A DNA stretch of 64,000 bases from Cacajao melanocephalus (Eukaryota; Chordata; Mammalia; Primates; Pitheciidae): NCBI GenBank assembly GCA_963573385.1, contig CAUYLG010071421.1, positions 1 to 64,000 on the forward strand. Reading direction: 5' to 3'. Below, in pieces: positions 30,293 through 64,000 of the stretch. Made by a program: the position numbers and the translations under genes. The notes under the pieces are model-generated. The model saw only the letters and a program-made list of their open reading frames with translations. It was not told the DNA's origin and made no database searches. The number at the start of each line of letters is the position of its first letter. Within the stretch, counting starts at the first letter, position 1.

Positions 30293-30433
30293 ACAACTCT
30301 GCTTTCTATCTCTACTAATTTGAATATTTTAGTTTCAAAGTGAGGAACTGGTTCACATTCCTCAACCTGTTCATTTTGTCGTCAGGCTTTATAACTTGCA
30401 TACACACACATATAAATTCTTTAGTATATATAA

Positions 30434-30762
<329 letters not shown>

Positions 30763-30867
30763 TGATATATATTTTTTAAAATGACAATATCCAAAATTGG
30801 CTATAATATGGTAAATGCTAACCAGCATGTAAATTGATACAATTTTAAAGACATTTAAAAATTAACA

Positions 30868-31050
30868 CACAATTAGCCAGGCATGGTGGTGTGTGCCTGT
30901 AGTCCCAGCTACTCAAGAGGCTGAGGTGAGAGGATTACTTGAGCCTGGGGAGGCTGAGGCTGCGGTAAGCAGTGAGCATACCACTACACTCCAGCCTGGA
31001 CAACAGAGTGAGACCCTGTCTCAAAATAAACAAATAAATAAAAATTAACA
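30868..31050 (+). mobile_element. Alu 3' part, sense
   Basis: Starts in mid-element at AATTAGCCAGGCATGGTGGT; 5'-truncated, tail AATAAATAAA. Confidence 0.88.
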
Positions 31051-31775
31051 CAGAAAAATTGACAAATAGTTTATGGCTTTTTAGAGCAACTGTATTTTCA
31101 ACTTCAATTTCTGATGTTCATTGCTAGTACAAAGAATGATAATTTTTGTATCCCTGCTAAACTTATTAGTTCCAAGTGGTTTTGTTTTTGTTGCTGTTGA
31201 CTCTGGGATTTTCTGTGTAGACTATCATGTCTTCTGTGAACAGGGACAATTTCTTTCTTTCCATTCTGTATGCTTTTTCTTTTTCTTGCCTTATTGCAAG
31301 GGTTAGGACTTCACACATGATGTTAAATAGGAGTGGTGAAAGTAGACATCTTCGCCTGTGCTGATCTTAGGGAGAAAGCAATCTTTTACTATGAAGTATT
31401 TTTAGGTGTAGGATTTTGTAGATACCCTTTAACAAGTTCAAGAAGTTGCTTTTTTGTTCTAGTTTTCTGAGAGTTTTTATCATGAATATTCAGTTTCATT
31501 AAATGCTTCTTCCTGCATCAATTGACACGATCATGTGGTTTTACTTCTTAGATTGTTAATATGGTATATTATATCGTTTTTTAAGGGTTTAAGCAGCTTT
31601 GCATTCCAGGTTTAAGTTTTACTTTATAATTACATATTATTTTTTTTTAAAATGTATTGCAGGATTTGATGTGCTAGTAATTTGTTGCAAATTTTTGCCT
31701 CTATGTTCATGACAGATATTGATCTGTAATTTTCTTTTCTTTGTACTGCCTTTGGCTAACTTTGGTATTGACATA
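31050..31775 (-). mobile_element. L1 ORF2 fragment, antisense
   Basis: TCTGTGAACAGGGACAATTT, GTTAAATAGGAGTGGTGAAA and TTTGTTGCAAATTTTTGCCT are the reversed reverse-transcriptase region of L1. Frame broken. Confidence 0.85.
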
Positions 31776-31880
31776 ATCTTTTTGGAGGGCAATTTGTCAA
31801 TTGTAACAAAACTCTTTAAAATGTGCTTGCCTAAGGATTCCACTTTGAAGAACTTATCTTAAGGAAATAGAGATTTCTAT
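31776..31880 (+). mobile_element. L1M fragment, sense
   Basis: TTTTTGGAGGGCAATTTGTC and AAGAACTTATCTTAAGGAAA follow the sense L1M 3' pattern and abut the antisense L1. Confidence 0.5.
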
Positions 31881-31899
31881 TACACACAGACTTTGGGTT

Positions 31900-32070
31900 G
31901 ATATAGTCCTGGATTTAAGTATGAACTCATCCCTTTATTACCTGTTTAAATTCTGTGGGTCTGTTTTCCAATCTGTAAAATGGGGATAAGAGGACCTATT
32001 TCAAACCTTATTAACTGAGACAATTCACATGGTGCCCAACATCCAGTAAGCTTTAGGTGAATGGTAACTC
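31900..32070 (+). mobile_element. MIR SINE, sense
   Basis: GTCCTGGATTTAAGTATGAA, CCAATCTGTAAAATGGGGAT and ATGGTGCCCAACATCCAG; MIR order. Confidence 0.75.
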
Positions 32071-32324
32071 TTGGTATTATGTTATACTCTCTGGCCTCTC
32101 TGTAGGAAGACAATTCTGTCCAAATCGGAGGATGTCATCTCTGCTTCTGCACTGGCTCCCACTTTGAATCTCCTTAATGGTTGGTAGTCTTCCTCATCTC
32201 TAATTCCGCTGTCTTCTATTAGACGTGTTAGGCCTTGAGAATACAAAAGCAACAAAAGATACGGCCCTTGTTTTCAGAGAGGTGAACCTACTAGACACAG
32301 GCGCAAACGGTACCAACTAATGTA

Positions 32325-32532
32325 ACAGAAGTGAGGCGTCTGCCCAAGGGGCAACCGACCTTGGACACGCATTCAGAGCGTCACTGTCAGGGCACCAGGC
32401 GGTCACCGAGCTGGGAAGTCAGGAAGGAGTGCCGCAACTTCTTCAGTGTAGCCTTAAGTCGTGGTCGGGGGGCGCCTAGCGACTTCTTGCTCCCATAGCA
32501 ACGGGACCAGCCACCCTCTACAGGCCGGACGG
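32325..32532 (+). repeat. 208-bp upstream segment of EIF2B2, copy 1 (source copy)
   Basis: This segment upstream of the promoter recurs, ungapped and in the same orientation, at 35045-35252 inside EIF2B2 intron 4 (offset exactly 2,720). There are five mismatches: 32432 C/A, 32466 C/T, 32469 G/C, 32470 G/A and 32527 G/A. It holds an RFX X-box-like half site (CCCATAGCAAC, about 32,492-32,502). It is contiguous with the CpG-rich promoter, so this is probably the source copy. Confidence 0.95.
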
Positions 32533-32539
32533 GTTACTT

Positions 32540-39633
<7,094 letters not shown>

Positions 39634-40040
39634 CCAACCAAACATGTCCTAAGCAGAGATTGCTTAGGCAGATACAGAAGGAAGAGGAGACTTGAGTGCT
39701 GCTGCTGAAGCGCATCCTTGCAATGTGGGAGTACACAGGAGTCAACCTAAAAAAATCCTTGATACTGCTGCCTGCCTTTTTAGTCACCCCTTAGCAAGGG
39801 CACACATCCAGGACTGTGTCTTGCCTTTCAGATCTTAACAGAGCAGCAGGGCTTAACCTATTGATTTTGGAGCCTCTTAGTGACGTGGTTGCATCTGTGT
39901 CAGGAACTTAAACTTTCTGGTTCAGTAGTGTGTTAAACATAACACTGAATACCTTGCTGGGATACAGATTTTTGCTCAGAAATGGCTACGACACTTCTTC
40001 TTCCTAGGCTGTGCCAATAAAAGCTACTTGAAGGTTCCAT
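39634..40040 (+). other. EIF2B2: EIF2B2 3' UTR
   Basis: Unique sequence between the stop codon and the AATAAA hexamer, without Alu. The 3' end is inferred from the hexamer only. Confidence 0.8.
40016..40021 (+). terminator. EIF2B2: EIF2B2 polyadenylation signal
   Basis: AATAAA about 383 nt after the stop codon, followed by a T/G-rich stretch (TTGGTTTATTTATTG) near 40,042-40,056. Cleavage is expected near 40,035-40,045. Confidence 0.85.
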
Positions 40041-40158
40041 AGTTGGTTTATTTATTGTTCCACAGTGACAGAACTGCTTGAAACAACAGCAGCAGAGTCT
40101 TTTTTGTGTTTGTATAGAGGGCTGTAGTTAAGAGGGAAAAATAAAACATGGAAATACT

Positions 40159-40455
40159 GGCCAGATGCAGTGGCTCCCATTTGTAATCCAGGCACTTTGG
40201 GAGGCTAAGGTGGGAGGATTGTTTGAGGCCTGGAGTTTGAGACTAGCCTGGCAACATAGCAAGATCCTGTCTCTACAAAAACTGTTTTAAAAAACTAGCC
40301 AGACATGGTGGCACATGCCTGTGGCCTTGCTACTCTGGAGGCTGAGGTGGGAGGATCACTTGAGCCCATGAGTTCAAGGCTACAGTGAGCTATGATTGTA
40401 CCACTGTACTGCAGCCTGGATGACAGAGCAAGACCCTGTCTCTAAAAAAAATAAA
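40159..40455 (+). mobile_element. Alu, sense, just after EIF2B2
   Basis: TGGCCAGATGCAGTGGCTCC to an A-rich tail; old copy about 120 nt past the predicted cleavage site. Confidence 0.9.
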
Positions 40456-40534
40456 ACATAGAAGTACAAATGAAAGTATAGCTTCCTTTACAATTCACTG
40501 GTAATGGCCCCAAACAGCTTGTTAATAGGCTAAA

Positions 40535-40678
40535 ACAGTAGTTCCAAAACCTCTCTGATCATCAGAATCACCTGAGAGTGATTCTGCTCACTCACACATA
40601 CAGACTTGGGTTTCATCACAGATGTACTGCATCTGGTCTCTGGGTTATCACCTGGGAATCTGTTTAAAGCTTCCCAGA
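40535..40678 (+). mobile_element. MER5-type hAT relic, left part
   Basis: ACAGTAGTTCCAAAACCTCT and AATCACCTGAGAGTG; the right end (CTCCCAGGTGATCCAGATTT to GGAACTAGTGG) appears at about 41,800-41,850, so later insertions split it. Confidence 0.6.
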
Positions 40679-40689
40679 AAAGGATAGTC

Positions 40690-41790
40690 TCACACAGTGT
40701 TTATAGGACTATAAATTGGTACAACCTTTTAGAGGGCAATTTGGAACCTGTATTTCTAGAATTATTTGTACAAGCACAAAGATTTATACAGAATGTTCAG
40801 TGCAGTCGTTGGAATGTCATAGCCTAAGTGTCCAGCAACAGGAGAAAGGTTGAATAAGTACTGACAGTTACACCATGGAACATTAAGTATACATGGCAAT
40901 AGAAGTTTCAAAAGGATGGCTGGAGGGGCAGTGTCTAGAGTGAACACATTTGGGCTGGCTCACTCTGCATTTAATGTGAATTTGTTACCAATATCTAAAA
41001 ATCTGGAGATGGCACATTTCAAAAATTCAGATTTCTTGCTTTTCTTAAAAACTCAAATTTGGCAACTCTGGGCCAACATTTCCAAATGGCAATAGTTGGT
41101 TTGTGGTTGGCTAACGTCTGATGCCGTTAGATGGAACATCTCCAGTTTTCTGCAGTTCCTACTGGATCAATTTAAGTCATTTATGTTATCTGCCTAACCC
41201 CTGTAAGCATTTGAGTTGTGATCCTGGTGTTAAAAGAATAGGACGGATTTGCAAAGAAGTGCATTTTTATATTCTGTTAGTTTAAAAAACCTGGGGAAAA
41301 AACACAAACTGCAGAGCAATATGCATAATATGTACTCATTTCATTAAAACAAAACAACATTGGCTGGACGCGGTGGCTCACGCTGGTAATCCCAGCACTT
41401 TGGGAGGCCATGGAGGGCAGATCATTTGAGGTCAGGAGTTCAAGACCAGCCTGGTCAAAATAGCAAAACCCTGTCTCCACTATAAATACAAAAATTAGCC
41501 AGGTGTAGTGGTGAGTACCTGTAATCCCAGCTACTCGGGAGGCTGAACTCAGGAGGCAGAGGGTGCAGTGAGCAGAGACTGGGCCACTGCACTTTAGCCT
41601 GGGCAAGAGTGGGTAAGACTCTGTCTCACAAAAACAAAACAAAATTATATGTACATGCATAGGGAAACAGTATAGAAGTATAATACCAAGCATGGCAAAC
41701 AGAGGGACAGCCTCTAATTTTGTTGATATGTTTATGTTTACACATTGTTTCCACTCAATGTGTACTACTTTAGTAATTGACAGTTTTTAA
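40690..41790 (+). mobile_element. L1M 3' end, sense, with Alu and another relic inside
   Basis: GGACTATAAATTGGTACAAC, CAGCAACAGGAGAAAGGTTG and GAGCAATATGCATAATATGT are in sense L1M order. 40,940-41,220 is not L1-like and was not identified. Confidence 0.6.
41361..41650 (+). mobile_element. Alu, sense
   Basis: TTGGCTGGACGCGGTGGCTC to AAAACAAAACAAAA; lacks about 15 bases after GGAGGCTGA. Confidence 0.9.
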
Positions 41791-41849
41791 CCTAAAAAGC
41801 CTCCCAGGTGATCCAGATTTCTGCCACGTTTAGGAACTAGTGGTCTGAA

Positions 41850-44199
41850 GCAAGGCCTCTTGTGCAGTGTCTGTGTGGGTGGAAGGAGCACGAAGAATCT
41901 GCATGTTTAACAAGTAAGCACCCCGTGGGCTTTGAACAGGTGATTTGATAACCACATTTTGATTAACACTGGGCAGAGTTAGGTTCTGAGGGAAAGGCTT
42001 CTATTCTTTGATATCTCTTTAAGAGAAATCTTTGCCTTAGGTCTTCCAGAGAGGGAAAAAATAAGACCTCAGAAAGTCAGTATTTTACACTGACCTAAAA
42101 GCTATGTGACTCAGAAGAGCCTGACTCACTCAGGCTCAGTCTGTCGATGATTCTTAAAGCATCTAAGACCCCACACTTTCTCAGTGAAGTGGCTTATAGC
42201 TACCAATTACGAGCAATTGTCTTCTCCAAAGGCACCAATTCTAACAGCAATTCACTTGGGTACAATTGTGTGGTTTGGAGTTAAGAGCAGCAGAGAGGCA
42301 AGGAACTTATATCTGTTTCTGGCTCCAAAAATGCTTTAAGATACTTGTCCTTTGTGTATCTTAGTCTCTGTGTCTAAAATTAGCACCAACATCCTTCCCA
42401 GGCATGACAAAGATGGATGAAGGTTAATAAGTAGAAGCTCTGTCTCTTTCTGGTCAACTCTTACAAACAGAGCTGCAGGAATGCATAGTTTTAGAATCTT
42501 TATGACCCCAATTAAGTAAACCCTACAGAGGCTCATCTTCCTATTTCCCCTCTCTCCCTTTCCCTATTTGAGGAGGGGCAAGTACCAGAAAGAGAGAACC
42601 TGAACTGAACAGGAGGAAACAGAAGTTCCATGTCAACTCACTGCCTATCAGCCTTGGTATCGGGGTGCCTACCTCCCACCCCTGCCTTGCTGGCAGAACC
42701 CAGAAACTCAGCAAAAAACAAAAACAACTGTTGTAGCTTGGAGAGAATTAATAGAACTAGGATTCCATGAATGTGAAAGTCTTCCTGAATATGCTAAATA
42801 AACCAAGTTAGATAACAGTGCAGTTTGTAAAGACACTTTTTCCCACGGTTTCTATCTTCCAGTTTGGGCAGAGGGCAGGAGAGGCACAATTCTTGGAACT
42901 TGAATAAGGAACAGAAATTCCTAATTTAGCCTCAGAAGAGACGTCTTTGAAAAATACTCTACCAGGAAAAACTGAAGTGTGAAATGATACCTCAAAGAAA
43001 TCAATGCCAGTACCCACAGGATCATACATTTCATGGATGTGCTTCAAAACTATTTCGCAAAGCAATCTGTTGCATCAGTCTTTAGGCTAATGAAGGCTGC
43101 CAGTCACAGTTCCATCGTGGAACTACATGATCTGTAACACTACAACTACATCAGAACTGCTCTGCCATAAAGATAGTACCAGATGGTGACGTGATTATTT
43201 TAAAGGCATCATACTCTCCACCTGTCCTTGCAAAAACTCCCTTAGCAGACATGCACCTAGTTGACATGAAAGAGCAATTTTGAAATGTGGTCTGGAAGTG
43301 TTTTATATCTGGCCTACTTTGCTTTGAATTATTCTTTCATTTGCCAAAGAGCTCTTGCAAGATACTGCACAATGGCTAGGCAATAATTAATGGCAAAAAC
43401 TGCAATTACTTTTGCACCAACCTAATAATAAAGAGCTACAGTCTAAGCTTCCAGTCTCTTGGCATCCCTCACACGACGGAGGGCAGCACTTGAGCCTAAT
43501 CACTCTTGAGATGGTGACTGCCTGATATGTATATTAAATACTATGCTCAAGAGATGGATTCTTTCAATGGTTTTTTCAGGCATGTTACATTTAGAATTAA
43601 GACCTGCCTAGAAAAGAAGCTACTTAGTGCTGAAGAAACAAAAACTTGATAAGATTCCTAAAAGTCATCATTTATATGTAATATTCTTCCTAAAACACTG
43701 GGTTTGGGAAGATAATAAATACATAAAAATTAAATTCTGCATTAACTAATATGAAAAAGAAGTAATGCAATGTTGAATAATGAGAAACTGCTAACTGCAG
43801 TAGCTAACTCCAAGCCACTTTTTTTGGATTGTTTACCTGGCCGATCATGGGACATTCCTTACTTTGGAGGTAGATAAGAGCAACTTGTAAGGGCAGAGCC
43901 AGGCAAGGCTGGACAAATCCCACTTCCTCAGGCTGCTCCTCGAGTGAGGCTGGCTTGATAGAGTCCCACATGCAGCACACTGCGATTCCCATGTGGTTGG
44001 ATCCTGCCTGGACCATATCCGATGCTTCTGGGTAAGACTGAGTGCTCTGTAACTAATGGGCCTGGGGTGAAAATGATTCAAGAGTTGGAAATATCCTAAG
44101 CCATGTGATATTCTTTTCCCTTTATATCCCCCACAAGTTCTGATACAATACATTTAGAAGGGACTCACTAAAGATTTACTGAATGATGAATGGAGGGAT
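41850..44199. other. Intergenic DNA between the convergent genes
   Basis: Largely unique-looking AT-rich sequence between the EIF2B2 and MLH3 3' ends, with one MADE1 remnant at 43,371. No exon or RNA gene supported. Confidence 0.6.
43371..43427 (+). mobile_element. MADE1 mariner MITE, right half
   Basis: ATGGCAAAAACTGCAATTAC and TTTTGCACCAACCTAA are the right arm of MADE1. The left arm is nearly gone, so the mir-548-type hairpin cannot form. Confidence 0.85.
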
Positions 44200-44221
44200 G
44201 GAAGGAAGAAGGAAAGAAGGC

Positions 44222-44227
44222 TTTATT
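44222..44227 (-). terminator. MLH3: Candidate MLH3 polyadenylation signal
   Basis: TTTATT on the plus strand, AATAAA on the minus strand, about 3.8 kb after the MLH3 stop. Cleavage would fall near 44,200. Other minus-strand hexamers, for example in the T/A repeat near 47,270, are less likely. Confidence 0.55.
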
Positions 44228-45279
44228 TGGTGCAGATTCTTCAGCATTTTGTTTTTCCAGACTTCCTTCTTTTCCCCTTTTCTGGACCCACCTGTTTGCC
44301 ATCTCACCATTGACGGGAGGCTTCATCTTAGAGGGTAAAGACAGGCATGATGGCGAGTGGCCAGTATACTGGGAAGTTCTCTCTGTTAGCAGACTTTTGC
44401 AAAGGGTTTGGATGGAATGGGTGGCTTTTAAGGTGGAAAGCAAGTTGTGGGAGTCTGGTTCTGGGTGCCTGAAACTGCTCTTCCTTCACTCAACTGTGCC
44501 TTGACTGGCTCCCGCCTGAAGCTTCAGCTGAGCTGGTTTGTCAGGGCTCGCTACGGACTGCTGAGCCGCATCTGTTCTCCTCACTTGGCATGGCTTCCTC
44601 AGCCGCTCCACATCTCAAGAACGTGGCCTCGGGCCCCCTCCTGCTCTGACCGTTTTGCTTGCCTTGGTTTTTTCACTGTCTGCCGTGCCCAGATCCCAGG
44701 TGTTCATTTGTATCTGACCTCTGACTGCTAGAACCCCTCCATTCTTATATCTCATGTAGTTCCAGGTCCCCAGCCAGGTTCTGGATGCTGCCCAAGGCCC
44801 CTCCTCATTCTCCAGCTTCATTCTAGCCTACACTTTATGCTTTGCCTTAAGCTTTTCTGATACTAGCTCCTATTGCCATCTCTAGTCTTAATTCTGATAG
44901 TGGGACTGTTAGCTCCTCCTCTTTCAATAATAAAGGGCTAGCTGTAACTAGCTGTGACTCTGATCCCTAAAACCAGAGGAAGCTACTATATTCTATCATT
45001 AGTTTCCTTGTCTTTCTCAGTGACTAAAGCTAAGCCTCTTGAAGGTAGAGGCAGGCAGAGGAACCTTCATGTCTCAATGAAGTGTTGATGAATGTCACAG
45101 AAAAAGGAACTCTCAAGAAAGGCTGCATTTCACATCTCATCTCTCAAGTTTTACTCTGAAGTTACTAAAGCCTTCAGCAACCAGAATCTAATAAAGTTGA
45201 ATCACCAAGTTTATAAGTTAACGAATTCCTAATAAATTAAAAATATAAGGGACAGCATGAGGGTAATAACGGGAAGGAA

Positions 45280-45560
45280 TGTGCAATTTGAAGTCACACA
45301 GACCCGGGTCTGAATTCTGGCTCTCATAACTAAGCCTTCAGTAAACCAGTGAACAACTCCGAGCTTCGGAAGTTTTATTATACAAAGGGGATAACCAGGT
45401 TCCTAAGAGGGCTGTTCTCCACCTTTGTTCCCCACTTTGTAAAATGGTGATAAAACAACCACCTTACCTCATGGACTGTCAAGGAATTAAAATAAGATAA
45501 AGTATGAGAAAAATTATTTTGTAAACCTTAAAGCACAATATAGGTGTGAATGATTACTAT
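45280..45560 (+). mobile_element. MIR SINE, sense, in MLH3 3' UTR
   Basis: CAGACCCGGGTCTGAATTCT, AAAATGGTGATAAAACAACC and CTTAAAGCACAATATAGGTG; MIR order, with an internal expansion. Confidence 0.7.
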
Positions 45561-46794
45561 TATAAATTACATGTATCTTTGTTCTTACAGCATCTGAATT
45601 AAAAACAACAAACCTTAATAGGCGATAAAGGTAATCTATTAGACATTTTTCTCTAATAGGTTGTTTTTATGCTGATGTATGCCCCCACCCTTATAAATTA
45701 TGAAAATAGAATAATTATCTCTTACATCGCTTGAGTCAGGCTAGCCAGGAAGCCTGGTGACATAATTTATGGAGAACTTTTTCTAATCCTCTGCTACTCT
45801 CAAGAAAACAGTAGTTGGAATTACATATAGCAAACCCTTCTGAAATCGTAATAAGAGGCATTGAGACACTTTTTAAAATCCCTCAAATTGGTCTGACCTT
45901 AAAAGATTTTTAAAACTCCCAGGACAGTTGGCCTCCATGCAGCCCTTGAGCAGGGAGGCGGAGGCCCTGAGGCCACGCTGCCACACTGGGCCTGGAGGCA
46001 GAGCCCCTGACAGCCTGGCAAGTCCTCTGAAAACTCCCTCCTTTCTAAGGTCATGTCTTCCCGTCTATAAAACACCCGTTTATATGCCTTTAGAAGAATA
46101 AAATCCATTTTTAGACAGTAGGGCCTGTTCTTCAGGGTTCCAATTGAGTAAATCTACAAGGATCCCCTTGAAAACAAGTGAAGGTTTTCCCTGAACCTCC
46201 TCTGGGGCAGACGCTAATGAATGCAATACTTTCATTGCTCCTGTAAGATTCACTTCAAGGCTGCTGGCAAAGGAACCTTTCTTCCATGAGCACAAATTGG
46301 TTTCCTGTATTAAAAAATGAGGAAAATCATTCCATTGATATAAAAGCCACTTTGAGCAGGCTGGTCAGGAAATACAAAAGTGGAAATTCTCATTGCATCA
46401 TCTTACTAACTGTATAGCACCCCAGTTGCAATAAACATTACCAGCTGGCTTTTTGCTTTTTTTTTGTACTGTGCAATTTTACTCTATTGAGTCCTATTAA
46501 CCACAAATCATGTGAAAAGGTGGAGGGAAATAGATTGAGAATGGCATAACAAGCATTTGCAGAATGATCAGTCCTGGTCCCAAGTGAAATTATAAGGGCA
46601 ATAGATAGGCATAACGTAGTAACACCAAGATACCATTTGAAAGCGACCCAAAGAACCCTTATCTCCTGAAAGAAAAAGTGTAAACATATTTGGTTAGGTT
46701 GAATATATGCTGTGTTTTGATATGACAAGTGCTTTCACATAAAGAGATACTTTATAAAGTACCCCCCAAAAACTCATATTTTAAAAAACAAGCT

Positions 46795-47118
<324 letters not shown>

Positions 47119-47232
47119 TCATAGTATTTTCACCACCTTACTCGTTTGGGATATGAACATCAGTCTCTGAGTTTTTTTAAAAAACAAAAAACCAGAGTTT
47201 TTTGTCCAGTTTTTCCAAAAAAGGACAGAGCT

Positions 47233-47270
47233 CTGGCACAAGGACAGAGCTTCAATAGGGCGGCAACTCT
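47233..47270 (-). repeat. 38-bp copy of MLH3 exon 12 inside the MLH3 3' UTR
   Basis: Matches 49198-49235 in the same orientation (offset 1,965) with one mismatch (47258 G against 49223 A). It sits directly against a truncated antisense Alu and is preceded by a second AAGGACAGAG word at 47221-47230. The copy would be transcribed in the same MLH3 mRNA. Confidence 0.93.
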
Positions 47271-47418
<148 letters not shown>

Positions 47419-48029
47419 TGTCCTTCTTTTTATCAATAGTTTTTAATCCCTAAAGTAACTAGAGGCCTGCTGAAAGACCTCAGGGAATATTTTCACTGAA
47501 AGTAGAGAAACTCTTTAAGCCTGAGATGTAGCAGGTGAAGCAGCAGCACAGGGAAGTGAAGACTGAAGGGAAAAGAGGGGAGCAATGGAGACACCCTGGG
47601 GGCAGCCTGGGAAGGCAGACTATCTCTTGGACTGGAGCATCAGCTGAATTAGATACACGCATATGTGAAGCTTGAAAAAAAAACCTGTATGAAAACAAAA
47701 ATCACAACCTTCAAACAACAAACCAAGCAACCGATCAGTCATTAAATTTTATCATTAAATAAGTAGCAAAAGGTAGACATTATATGGCAACCTTCTGTGT
47801 CCATGGATGCAAATGAATGAGCTGTCTTCAGGCTTGAATTCCATCTGGCTACTCAACTAGAGGAATCATCTGCTCAAGAAAGACTGATACAAAGAGCCCT
47901 GCTGTCTAAGCTGCTCAGGGACACTGGGCTGATTCAGTCAGGGCTGTGCCGGTACCTGCTGCTGCTGCTCTCTGCTCAGAGGCATACAGTGAACATCCCT
48001 TTGTTCCTTTTAGACCAGTGATTCTGTTC

Positions 48030-63192
<15,163 letters not shown>

Positions 63193-63312
63193 TCAGATTC
63201 TCAGAGCAAGAGGACAACATGACAACCATCATGCGTGTTGAGGAGAGAGAAGGCTTAACCCAAACTACCTAACAGCGGCGAAGAAAAAACATTTTGAGTA
63301 GTAACAATTGAA

Positions 63313-63463
63313 CCTTTTATTTCCTAAAAAATGAAATTATGGGGAAAATGATAACAAACTTATCCCATAAGTTTACCTTTTATTTCCTAATTTTTAGTTT
63401 GCTTTTTATTTCCTAAAACAGGAAATTATGGGGAAAATGAATGCAAACTTATCCCGTAAGTTT
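63313..63463 (+). repeat. Direct duplication in MLH3 intron 6
   Basis: Two units (about 63313-63374 and 63401-63463) share TTTATTTCCTAAAA, GAAATTATGGGGAAAATGA and AAACTTATCCC-TAAGTTT. A partial third unit (TTTATTTCCTAA) lies between them near 63379-63390. A reverse-complement copy lies at about 63583-63636. Confidence 0.85.
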
Positions 63464-63582
63464 GGATCCCAGATCCAATTCTGAAAGGCACAAAAGGAAA
63501 TATAATCAGGTCTCCTTTATGCCCTTGCTCCACCCCTCCTAGTTTCCCTCCCCAGAGATAACCAGTATTACTAATTCTTATC

Positions 63583-63636
63583 TGATAAGTTTATTATTTT
63601 CCCCATAATTTCATTTTTTAGAAACCAAAAGGTAAA
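63583..63636 (-). repeat. Inverted copy of the MLH3 intron 6 duplication unit
   Basis: The reverse complement shares a run of about 26 bp with the first direct unit, centred on AAATGAAATTATGGGGAAAA, plus AAACTTATC. About 210 bp away from the unit at 63313-63374, it can form a stem in RNA or DNA. Confidence 0.8.
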
Positions 63637-63681
63637 CTAAGAAATTCTTTAGTTCATTGTATCTCATTTAGAAAACAAAGT

Positions 63682-63998
<317 letters not shown>

Positions 63999-64000
63999 AA

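Noticed and set aside
32325..32532. Second promoter or processed retrocopy to explain the 208-bp duplicate
   Set aside because: The copied segment is upstream of the expected transcript, lacks a tail and is unspliced genomic DNA, so retroposition of EIF2B2 mRNA does not fit.
43371..43427. mir-548-like microRNA from MADE1
   Set aside because: Only the right arm is intact, so the hairpin cannot form.

Overview
The window is primate nuclear DNA. It carries split genes with GT-AG introns, a CpG-rich TATA-less promoter and very dense Alu SINEs, with L1, MIR, L2, MaLR LTR and Tigger-type DNA transposon remnants. Two protein genes are recognisable and converge on each other: EIF2B2 (plus strand, complete) and the 3' part of MLH3 (minus strand, exons 7-13 by human numbering). 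This pair lies on human 14q24.3. Several MLH3 C-terminal residues, and two EIF2B2 residues, differ from the human proteins as I remember them, so a non-human primate is more likely than human. That species call is an inference.

Layout. 1-5,400: repeats only (Alu, a MaLR solo LTR, MER2, MER5, old L1). 5,400-18,900: GC-rich intergenic sequence with few Alus, old MIR/L2 relics and an approximately 190-bp inverted repeat at 8.9/9.75 kb; no gene is supported. 18,900-32,300: an Alu/L1/MIR graveyard in which an old L1 body is split by about nine Alus. 32,325-40,040: EIF2B2, with a CpG-rich promoter and eight exons encoding 351 aa (the beta subunit of eIF2B). 40,050-44,200: intergenic. 44,200-64,000: MLH3 on the minus strand, with a long 3' UTR, then exons 13 to 7 and part of intron 6. 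Exon 7 carries the DQHA(X)2E(X)4E endonuclease metal-binding motif.

No unknown multi-gene system is visible. The main oddities are short local copies: 208 bp of the EIF2B2 upstream region copied into its own intron 4 (97.6% identical), 38 bp of MLH3 exon 12 copied into the MLH3 3' UTR, and a direct-plus-inverted triplication in MLH3 intron 6. All look like DNA-templated insertions rather than retroposition. Other oddities are a full-length U6 snRNA pseudogene fused to a truncated L1 (a template-switch chimera), an Alu whose A-tail appears inverted, and one extra C in MLH3 exon 11 that breaks the reading frame, either a sequence error or a real lesion.

The two genes have unrelated roles (translation initiation/integrated stress response, and mismatch repair/meiotic crossover) and share only their convergent position. 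Repeat boundaries are estimated by eye, usually to within 5-20 bases. Exon boundaries were placed from reading frame and splice sites.
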